From: Linderina pennispora
Lineage: Eukaryota > Kickxellomycota > Kickxellomycetes > Kickxellales > Kickxellaceae
Reading direction: 5' to 3'
NCBI RefSeq assembly: GCF_002104995.1
Contig: NW_024468321.1
Span: 1 to 43,179 of the forward strand
Length of the DNA stretch: 43,179 bases
This document shows, piece after piece, positions 17,345 through 25,078 of the stretch; position 1 is the stretch's first letter, and each line of letters starts with the position of its first letter. The translations under genes and the position numbers were made by a program. The notes below the pieces were generated by a model. That model was given only the letters and a program-made list of their open reading frames with translations, searched no databases and was not told where the DNA came from.

Positions 17345-18033
17345 AAAGTTGATAATTTTTCAACTATGGCACTATATAAAGTGGCTATAAAATGGCCACT
17401 TCAAAAGGGTATCATAGAAACAATGGACTAGAAAGAAAGAAGAAAGAAGAAAGAAGATCTTAGTGGACAGGAGATTAATTGTTATGATACCTATAGAGAA
17501 TTGTAGAAGCAGGTAATAGTAATTGACAATATCTTCTGATCTGGAATAAGGAATATATTGATCACATAATGTTGATAGGGAAACTGGTTTTCAACACCAC
17601 AACCAGCATAGAGTAAACAAAATGGCAGTCAAGAAGAGTAAGGAAGCCAGCTTAGCAAATTCCTAAAGTACTATATTACTAGTGTTTGGTATGAAAACAA
17701 TTGGTCTAGAAAGGAAGCTTAGTTAAGTCTGTTATCCAATATTAGCCCAGAATACTCAGTACTTCTTAAAGCCCATCAGAAACTCTTAGAGGGATCTGAA
17801 AACATGGGAAGTAGACTATGGATAAAAAAACATATCTACAAGTATATGATTAAGCAGTATAAACAGTAGTATAACAGAGCAGCAGTGATTATGCATAGCA
17901 CACTATTGATCAGTAGGAGGTCAGCTGCAATGATACAGTGTGTGGGATACATTCTTATGGCATTCTCACCAACTCTGGTCTATAGTAGATTGTCTACATA
18001 GATGTTCTACTAGGAAGCACTAAACATTGTATA
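17345..18033 (+). pseudogene. Decayed coding relic 1, unknown family
   Basis: A single forward frame stays protein-like over about 230 codons despite roughly a dozen in-frame stops. Recognisable stop-free stretches are NFSTMALYKVAIKWPLQKGI (from about 17354), KYYITSVWYENNWSRKEA (17666-17719), SLLSNISPEYSVLLKAHQKL (17726-17785) with GSRLWIKKHIYKYMIKQYKQ soon after (17810-17869), and YILMAFSPTLVYSRLST (17948-17998). A GAA/AAG simple repeat lies within it (17429-17457). I cannot name the family. The lack of indels with many stops suggests decay by point mutation. The region is far more AT-rich than neighbouring genes. Confidence 0.4.
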
Positions 18034-18093
18034 AAACAAAGATTGGTTGATATGCCAAAAACTCACTTTTCTATACTGAAACATGAATCAGGA

Positions 18094-18135
18094 TTTCAAT
18101 CAACATGTATAGATTTTCAATCAACATGTATAGAT
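18094..18135. repeat. 21-bp tandem duplication
   Basis: TTTCAATCAACATGTATAGA occurs twice with a 21-bp period. Confidence 0.8.
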
Positions 18136-18275
18136 CTGGCCTATTATTGCTATTGTCGCTGATGGAATCAGATGCGCCGAGCTGGCATTTGTACAGATAC
18201 CACATAGAGGGTATTTAGATGATCGCCAAAGTTAAATATTAGTAAGGAATAATTTGCAGCCAATAAGAAATATGC

Positions 18276-18357
18276 GACGCTTTGGCCGAGTGGTTAAGGC
18301 GATGCCCTGCTAAGGCATTGTAGTTTCTACGCGCAGGTTCGAATCCTGCAGGCGTCG
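18276..18357 (+). tRNA. tRNA-Ser (anticodon GCT)
   Basis: An 82-nt class II tRNA. The acceptor stem GACGCTT pairs with AGGCGTC, the D arm is GGCCGAGTGGTTAAGGC, and the anticodon arm is ATGCC-CTGCTAA-GGCAT with anticodon GCT. A long variable arm (TGTAGTTTCTACGC) and the T arm CAGG-TTCGAAT-CCTG follow, then a T-rich stretch. Confidence 0.95.
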
Positions 18358-18682
18358 ATTTTTGCACCAGTTGCTTTTTTGTTTTGTAAGACGGTTTCTG
18401 TGGCGAAGTTCACCTTTAGGCCAAATGCTGGGTGGTTGATGTGGCATTCTGTAGAGTTGTGGTGTGTTTTTATTTAATGGTGGAGAGGAGGCGCCCAGGC
18501 CCTTTCTTTCGCTATCCAACCCTTATCGCTTGTATTTTTGAAAAATTGGCACCACCGCAGGAAGAGACACAGGCAGGGGCATGGGGCACCCCGGGAAGGT
18601 GTCTGTATTTGCGCAGCGGCCAAGAGCACAAGCAAAAAAGAAACCGCACCAACTCGGCATAAAAGGGAGGGGCAAAAATGAC

Positions 18683-18755
18683 TGCCTTCTGCCAGAATCG
18701 AACTGGCGACCTTCTGCTTACTAGGCAGACGCTCTGCCAACTGAGCCAAGAAGGC
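18683..18755 (-). tRNA. tRNA-Thr (anticodon AGT)
   Basis: 73 nt. The acceptor stem GCCTTCT pairs with AGAAGGC, the D arm is GGCTCAGTTGGCAGAGC, and the anticodon arm TCTGC-CTAGTAA-GCAGA has anticodon AGT (reads ACU/ACC). The T arm is GCCAG-TTCGATT-CTGGC. No intron. Confidence 0.93.
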
Positions 18756-18756
18756 A

Positions 18757-19740
18757 TTCCAACTTCTGATTTTCAGAAAATCGGCACGTATCCAATAGAA
18801 TCATTCGCCAAGCTAGATTGATCGGCATTCATACTAGTAATTCCTCGCGGCCTATGCTTATACAGCTCTATTTGAGTATGACTGCCAGTGGGCTATGTGT
18901 AATTCAGAACACATGGGGTGGTTGGTGTTCTAGTTCTGGCGAATCTATTTTTTTTGGCCAACCTATCTACAGTATCTCCCAAATCACTAGGACACTCTTT
19001 GCTATTACACTTATTCAATATTAATTACTAGTGTTGTGCTAATAAGGGGGTGTGGATAAGTTTGGATTTCAAAACTAAAGAAAAAGGGAAAGAGAAAGGA
19101 AAACTAGTAATGCCACACATTAGCCTTTTTGAAGATTCTGTTGCAGTGCGATGTCTGACCTCATCAGTGAAACTGAGGTGGAAAGCTGTGATTGTAGTGG
19201 TCACAAGTCTCTGCTGGATATCTCCATTGGTTCAGTGCGAGAGCTGCTCTCATTGTCGGTTGACTCGATAACTTCTATGGCATCATCATGGCAGTCATTG
19301 TCAACCATGCAACACTAGTACTTATATAAATGCTGAATAGTACATCCTATTATATATTACTTTGCTGAAACTATATATAATGCCTATCAAGTATAGCTAT
19401 AGTGCTTAAATATCCTATATTAGAAGTCAATTTTTTTTTAAAAAAAATTATACTGCTTAAGATGCTTATAAAAGAATAATTAATTAGTTATATAGAAACC
19501 ATATACTAAGATAAAAATATAATTAAAAATCTAGAATATTTAGTAGTGACTATAGTTGATGTATTAACTAGAAGAACTAATAAATAAAAGTTACTAATAG
19601 GATTTTTAGAGAAGTACTATATTTAATAAAAGAATAAAAATATAAGGTAAATTAAATAAGTGGGGGTTATACAGAGATAATTATCTGCCCATTAACTATT
19701 TATGCATGCATAAATAGTTGTTGTGCAGATAACAAACTCT
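18757..19740. other. Gene-poor AT-rich DNA with a palindrome
   Basis: No gene is supported. It includes a T8/A8 block near 19432-19448 and the perfect palindrome annotated at 19694-19719. It is very AT-rich from 19310 to 19660. Confidence 0.45.
19681..19732. repeat. Palindrome (26-bp perfect core) nested in 8-bp outer arms
   Basis: AACTATTTATGCATGCATAAATAGTT at 19694-19719 equals its own reverse complement. TTATCTGC (19681-19688) and GCAGATAA (19725-19732) form a second inverted pair around it. This may be the remains of a small fold-back element or a protein-binding site. Confidence 0.8.
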
Positions 19741-20499
19741 GAATGACCTCCTAGATATATGATATTGGTACCATACTATAGGAGGTCTCTAGATAGTTCA
19801 GTACCACCTCTGATCTTGCTCACCATAAAGTAGAATAGCAGTACTAATAAGCCAATGAATATTAGTTTGTAAGTATTCCTGGCTAGGCTACATTTTGCTC
19901 TAGACAATGGGTTCTACAGTGCTGATTCTGACCAAATTCTATCAACTTTTGTTATTACAGTGGCTACTTTTATGATAATTTATAGTTTTAATAGCAAGAC
20001 TATGGCCACTATAAATTTGGCCATAATGGCCTTTGGTGTTGTGTTCAGGTACTACCCTGAGGACACATGAAATAGCTATAATTATAAGCAGAGCAACCTG
20101 TGATCACTGCTGACCTCGGCTGCCACTGAGTACAACTATCAGCTGGTCAAGGTATAGAGTCCTGTTGGCAAGATTGTCATCACATAGGCCATGGCCAATT
20201 TCCTGGACCAGCTCATTTTGCTGTACAGTATAGCATAATGCAATGTGTACTTGGTTGGTGGTGCATATGCTAGCAGATCAGCCACCTATGCCAAAATCCT
20301 GAGCAACATCATATTGTCTAGCAACCGCTATATGGCTCGCGTTGCCCACCACACAGATGCATCAGAGTCGATAACTGAGTGGTGGTTATGCGATGCTAGC
20401 ACCGTGACTAGCACTCCCAACCATATTTGCTCATTTGAGACCCACATTGCTGCCTCCCGTCATTGTGCCCTAGCATCGGCCATCATATATGGCAGCTGA
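19741..20499 (+). pseudogene. Decayed coding relic 2, unknown family
   Basis: One forward frame of 253 codons is continuous and protein-like, apart from eight in-frame stops (at 19744, 19831, 19870, 20068, 20101, 20155, 20185 and 20236), before a final TGA at 20497-20499. The stretches between stops include ADSDQILSTFVITVATFMII (19921-19980), INLAIMAFGVVFRYYPEDT (20011-20067) and VYLVGGAYASRSATYAKILS (20245-20304), with a further 64 open codons after that. No indel is needed, and every stop could come from CAA, CAG or CGA by one C-to-T change. I cannot name the family; an old mobile or viral gene is possible. The 86-codon open tail alone is unlikely to be a separate gene. Confidence 0.5.
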
Positions 20500-20613
20500 A
20501 CAGCATATCCAGCCATTCTCAGAATAAAATTTTCTTCTTGAAAGTGACTGTTTTAATTAAAGCTGAGACAAGAGAGAAACGGATTGAATAGATAGCAGAA
20601 AGAAAGGGTTAAT

Positions 20614-22119
20614 TTAGGTGTACTCAGCCTTCTCGGAATCGTCGTTGTCTTTGGAGGCGCGGATCTGGTAGCGGCTACCGAGGACACAGTGGAGCCCAAC
20701 CGAATGGACAGCGACAACATCCTCGACCTTGAGCCCCTTGGTCTCAGGCAGGAAGAAGAAGCAGAAGACAAAGGCGGCGATGTTGAAGCCCATGAAGAAG
20801 AAGAAGGTATAGTCGCCCATAGCCTCCTGCATCGGCGAGAAGTAGACACCGATGGCGAAGGTGAACAGGTAATTGACAGCACCGCCAATGGCAGCCATGG
20901 CCGACATGGCGTAGGCCGGGGTCATCTCGGCAGCAGCAGCCCAGGGCAGGGGACCAACACCAAAGTTGAAGAACACGTTGTACAGGAAGACCATGGTGAT
21001 GACAAGGGCATCAATGCCCTTGATGGAGCCAACAGCCATCAGCATCGAGAAGAGAGCCATGGTACCGTGCGACAGCAGCATCAGGGTACGACGGCCGAAG
21101 CGAGCGCCCAACAGCATGCCGACGAACGTGAAAATGGCAGCAACAATCGAAATGACGCACGACAGGATCTGGGCAGTGGTCGGGATCTGCGACGGGTCGT
21201 CCTTGGTGGTGCGGTTGAAGATCTGGGTCGAGTAGAAAATGACAGCATTGATGCCGGACATCTGCTGGAAGAACATGAGCATACAGACAACGATGAACTG
21301 GTGGCGGAGGTTGTCGGGAGTGCGGCCGAGAATGAGATCCATGACATTCACCTTGGGGGCCTCCTCAGCGCGAGCCTGTGCCTTGGCATCGTCGTCAACC
21401 ATGTCCTGAAGCTCCTGCTCGATGTCAGCGCCCTTGCGCAGCTTAATCAGAGCAGCACGGGCCTCCTCGACGCGGCCACGAGAGACGAGCCACTTGGGCG
21501 ACTCGACACAGATGGGGAACAGCAGGGTGGTGGCAACGCCAATAACACCAGTGATACCGAATAGGATGCGCCACAGAGGGGGCTTGGCGAGGCCGAGCGA
21601 GACGGCGTTGGCCAGCAGAATACCCACGTTGGTGGCCAGCTGGAGGGTTCCGCCGAGGATATCGCGAGCCTTGGGAGTGGTGATTTCGCCGACATAGACC
21701 GACAGGGCACCGTTACAGAAGCCAGCAGCGAAACCGACAAACAGACGGCCGACAATCAGCTGGCCCAGAGATGTGGTGGTCGAGAGAAGGACACCGCCGA
21801 CCAGGGCAAGCAGCGGGCCCCAGGTGAGCACGAACTTGCGGCCGTACCGGTCGGAGATAGGGTTACCGGCAATGGTGCCGATCAGAGCGCCGATAGCAAA
21901 GCAGCCGACAGCCACACCCCAGATGGTGGACTCGGTCGGGATACACGAGGGGAAGGGTCCGTTGTAGTGCTTCTCGCCGGTCACACAGTTGGAGATAACG
22001 TCGCCGGGAATGTTGATGACACCAATGTTCCAGCCAAAGTTGACACTGCCCAGGGCAGCCATCATGGCGCAGAAGCACTGGTACTTTGTCACGCTGAGCG
22101 TACGCGAGTCGACAGACAT
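20614..22119 (-). CDS. Hexose transporter, MFS sugar porter family
   Basis: Plasma-membrane glucose/hexose facilitator, 501 residues, twelve predicted membrane helices. The start reads MSVDSRTLSVTKYQCFCAMM, and helix 1 has LGSVNFGWNIGVINIPGDVI, close to the GLUT-type LGSxxFGYNxGVINxP. Sugar-porter signatures are SDRYGRK after helix 2, GRLFVGFAAGF in helix 4, VESPKWL after helix 6, FFQQMSGINAVIFYST in helix 7 and FLPETKG after helix 12. The QQMSGIN and PETKG motifs are those of sugar-binding sites in the family. The C-terminal tail is charged (KDNDDSEKAEYT). Frame intact, no intron, GC-rich codons. The long open frame on the opposite strand is its shadow. Confidence 0.93.
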   Translation of the reverse strand: MSVDSRTLSVTKYQCFCAMMAALGSVNFGWNIGVINIPGDVISNCVTGEKHYNGPFPSCIPTESTIWGVAVGCFAIGALIGTIAGNPISDRYGRKFVLTWGPLLALVGGVLLSTTTSLGQLIVGRLFVGFAAGFCNGALSVYVGEITTPKARDILGGTLQLATNVGILLANAVSLGLAKPPLWRILFGITGVIGVATTLLFPICVESPKWLVSRGRVEEARAALIKLRKGADIEQELQDMVDDDAKAQARAEEAPKVNVMDLILGRTPDNLRHQFIVVCMLMFFQQMSGINAVIFYSTQIFNRTTKDDPSQIPTTAQILSCVISIVAAIFTFVGMLLGARFGRRTLMLLSHGTMALFSMLMAVGSIKGIDALVITMVFLYNVFFNFGVGPLPWAAAAEMTPAYAMSAMAAIGGAVNYLFTFAIGVYFSPMQEAMGDYTFFFFMGFNIAAFVFCFFFLPETKGLKVEDVVAVHSVGLHCVLGSRYQIRASKDNDDSEKAEYT

Positions 22120-22259
22120 GGTTAACAGAGTTTAAATGGTAGCAATAAAGGTATACAAATAGGTAGTCGTAGAGGGAATAGCTGATATTAGTAAGGTGTG
22201 GTCGCTTTTGGCGTTGTAGGATGGAGAATTCAGGTATTTTGCAGCCCATGGCACCGACA

Positions 22260-22266
22260 TTTTATA
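22260..22266 (-). promoter_or_regulatory. TATA box of the hexose transporter
   Basis: TATAAAA on the minus strand, about 140 bp upstream of the ATG at 22119. Confidence 0.45.
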
Positions 22267-23119
22267 GAGTCTGGAGGTGAACCGTGCCAGTCGAAAGGGA
22301 GGAGTGCAAAGTAACCTATGTATGTGCCTTAAGCCTTAACCTGGCACAATCCATGGCAGGGAGAATATGTTCTAGAAGTCAGGCATGTCACACCAGCAGT
22401 AGCGCATATTTTCTACTTGCCAGAGCGTAGTCGGGCGACGCTAGGACTCTGCATGAGCTGCCTGTCCGATTGGATCGAATAATGCCGAGGGGGTTCAGAC
22501 CATCCTCGTGGGAGACTCCGGATTCAGTCCCAAATACCTCTCAAATACATCTAATTGGGTCTGTCGGGTGAGCCCATGATGCGAGGGCGTTGGGGGGAGG
22601 GGGAGACAGCAAGCACACTTTGCATTGCAGACCGAGGGAGGCGAGCAGAGAGTGGAGCCACATTTGCACTAGCGCCTCCATTGGGCTTGCTGATCGTACG
22701 ACCCGGTAGTCTAGGCGATTGACTGACTGAAGACAGCCATGACTGGTCATTTTCAAGACGCTCGTTTGCTCGGAGGTTGGATGAGGGTGGCACGGTCAGC
22801 ACTGGTCATCTGCACATGGGCGCTAGGCACCTTATCCGGAGATGGTCTTTGAGTAACCTGGTGCAGAATATTTTTCAAAGCCAGTGTGGAGGTTTGTGCA
22901 CAATAACGCAACTCGCCGTGTATATTTTCGGATCTTTAGGCGAAAAAAAAGCATACGACCGCTCAGTTAGGCAAATTGCACCAGTCAGCGACAAAAATTG
23001 ACATACACGGGTCCACTGCACACTTGGTGAGGTTTGTGGGCCTCGGCTGATGGAAGAATTTCAAGCCAAATGGGCTATTACTCGAGGGAAGGAATTATAT
23101 TAGTTGTCGAATATAACAC
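22267..23119. other. Intergenic region between hexose transporter and F-box gene 2
   Basis: No gene is supported. A G-rich tract (GTTGGGGGGAGGGGGAG near 22590) could bind zinc-finger regulators of sugar genes, which is speculation. Short open frames here are not protein-like. Confidence 0.4.
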
Positions 23120-24667
23120 CTACTGCGCAGACACTTTAACGGCCAGGGCATTTCGGTCAGCAAGCGCCTGTAGCCCAGCAACATACAGTCTGGGAGTGTA
23201 CAGGCTCAAGAGTGACGGTATCCGGCAGACCACAGACTCGAGCCACGCCTCCACACACGGAATGCGGCGGGGGGAATCGACTGACACTGAACACCTCTGC
23301 AAGCTAGCACTCATCACCCCGCTGTGGCCCGCAGTCACCCGAGAGCTGGCGTTCTGCAAATGCTCGAACTCGAGCTCAAGCAGCCACAGGCTGGGGAGCT
23401 GGGCCAGAATTCTCCCCACAGATGCCAGCGTGACCGACCGGGTGAATAGCGAGAGCCGCTGCAGATGTGGCCAGTTAACTAATGTGGCATCGCTGAAATC
23501 AAAACCCGATAGGTAGGCGGTGCGTGCAGATGACCGGGCCGCCAGCAGCCCTGCACACGACTCCGTATATGCAGCAACTGGCTTCCAGGCATTTCCAGAG
23601 AGAGTGATTGATAGGTGGTGGATATTATGCAGAAGGCGCACATCGATCCCTTGGAAGGTTTCTGCGTGCTCTTGTATCACGAGGTGTGTCAGGGGAGAGC
23701 ATAGGAAGACCAGGTAGGGGCTGGTCGAGTGCTCGTACGCGTTTGTTACCAGAAGCCGCCGCAGCGCCGGAAATGTATGCATGTGGTGGCTTGGTAGGGA
23801 GTCCCTGGGCGGCTGGCGGCTGGTGGCAAATTTCAGAGTCAATGAGCGCAAATCAGGGAATTCCGCGTGGCCCGCGGCTGATAGGGCAAACAGGGGCCAT
23901 GGAAAGCCACCGTCAATGTTGGTTATTCGGAGAGACTGCAATTGCGGGCACATAACAGTCAGTGCGCATGTGTCGCTTGTGATGAATCGTGCATCAATGT
24001 CCATGCTGGTGAGGTATTCTGATGCCACAGGTAGCCCACTGCTGGCTAGGGGTTCAACCGCACATAGTGACTTTAACTGTGGCATAAACCTCCTGTTCAA
24101 AGCGCGTAGTACTGAGCAAAGCCCACTGCTAGTATGGTGGGCATGGGCAAAGTCAATGTTCGTGAGATTCGGCAGAATCTTCGCCAAAACGCCTGCTGTC
24201 TGATCCGCACTCCTTTCACATCCATCGGAAAAACATCCTACCAGTGTGAGCGTCTCGATACTCTGCCACTTGGCAGACACAGCTTGTTCTATTGCACCCA
24301 AAATTGCTCCAGTTCCTGACTTTATGCGCAAATCCTGGGGATTGCCGGCTGTGCTTGTTGAAAAGGTGCTGGTGTTTGTTACTATTTTGTGCCGAGTCTC
24401 ATGATAGCCAAGCATGCTGCATAGGCACGAGACCATGGTCCGGCTGGATGTGCCCTGCATTTCCTGGAATTCTACGATAAGGGTGCGGGTGAGGGATAAA
24501 TCCAGGTGGCGTTTCCACTGGTGGCACACGAGTGCCAGTTCAAAAAGTGTGCGGTGATCAGCTATACCAAATGTAGGGTGCAGGATGCGGTCGCGCACAA
24601 TATCCAGTATTTGCCCTAGTATATAGCCGCCAGCAATGCTGTTTAGGTCAGGTGTGGCACGCTCCAT
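23120..24667 (-). CDS. F-box / leucine-rich-repeat-like protein 2
   Basis: Predicted SCF ubiquitin-ligase adaptor. I chose the ATG at 24667 (MERATPDLNSIAGGYILGQI), which gives 515 residues and starts just before an F-box-like region (ILGQILDIVRDRI ... LFELALVCHQWKRHL). The open frame extends 26 hydrophobic residues upstream to 24745, and a signal-anchored form is less likely. The body has repeated Leu-rich strands (LPNLTNIDFAH, CPQLQSLRITNIDG, FPDLRSLTLKF, FPALRRLLVTN, WPHLQRLSLF). The C terminus is RNALAVKVSAQ. Frame intact. General style resembles F-box protein 1 at 5216-6841, but I see no close sequence match between them. Confidence 0.65.
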   Translation of the reverse strand: MERATPDLNSIAGGYILGQILDIVRDRILHPTFGIADHRTLFELALVCHQWKRHLDLSLTRTLIVEFQEMQGTSSRTMVSCLCSMLGYHETRHKIVTNTSTFSTSTAGNPQDLRIKSGTGAILGAIEQAVSAKWQSIETLTLVGCFSDGCERSADQTAGVLAKILPNLTNIDFAHAHHTSSGLCSVLRALNRRFMPQLKSLCAVEPLASSGLPVASEYLTSMDIDARFITSDTCALTVMCPQLQSLRITNIDGGFPWPLFALSAAGHAEFPDLRSLTLKFATSRQPPRDSLPSHHMHTFPALRRLLVTNAYEHSTSPYLVFLCSPLTHLVIQEHAETFQGIDVRLLHNIHHLSITLSGNAWKPVAAYTESCAGLLAARSSARTAYLSGFDFSDATLVNWPHLQRLSLFTRSVTLASVGRILAQLPSLWLLELEFEHLQNASSRVTAGHSGVMSASLQRCSVSVDSPRRIPCVEAWLESVVCRIPSLLSLYTPRLYVAGLQALADRNALAVKVSAQ

Positions 24668-25078
24668 TAGTAGCGGTATAATACATAGAGCAGTGATGAG
24701 ATTGAAGAACAAGGGAAGGAGGGCAATGGCAAGGGGATGGAGCACAGCGGGATCTAGGTCAAGACCTTGAAAAAGGCGGGATTTGCAGGCAGATATGTAT
24801 TAGAATGTACAGGAGAGAATCGCCATAAGGCAGAGGGATTTCCGCTTTACGTAGCGATTCTAAAAACCTCCAAATTCTGCTTGAAAAACAGACATGAGAA
24901 AAAGGTCTAGTGCATAGAGGAGGAAAAGAAAAAGTCAAAGGGGGCTGGGCCCCTCAACACGCATTTCATACTGTAATGGTGTACTGACTCAGCCATGCAT
25001 AGGGATCCAAGTGGTAGTCAAGCCACAGTGCTATTATCGTGAGTTTTAGCTGCAGAGACAGAAAAAAAGTATACAAAG
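24668..25078. other. Intergenic region between F-box gene 2 and the USP7-like gene
   Basis: About 400 bp; A-rich tracts and no gene seen. Confidence 0.45.

Noticed and set aside
20689-21564. 291-codon plus-strand open frame
   Set aside because: It lies fully antisense to the hexose transporter and is the usual shadow of GC-rich codons; its Glu/Gly/His-rich translation has no domain.
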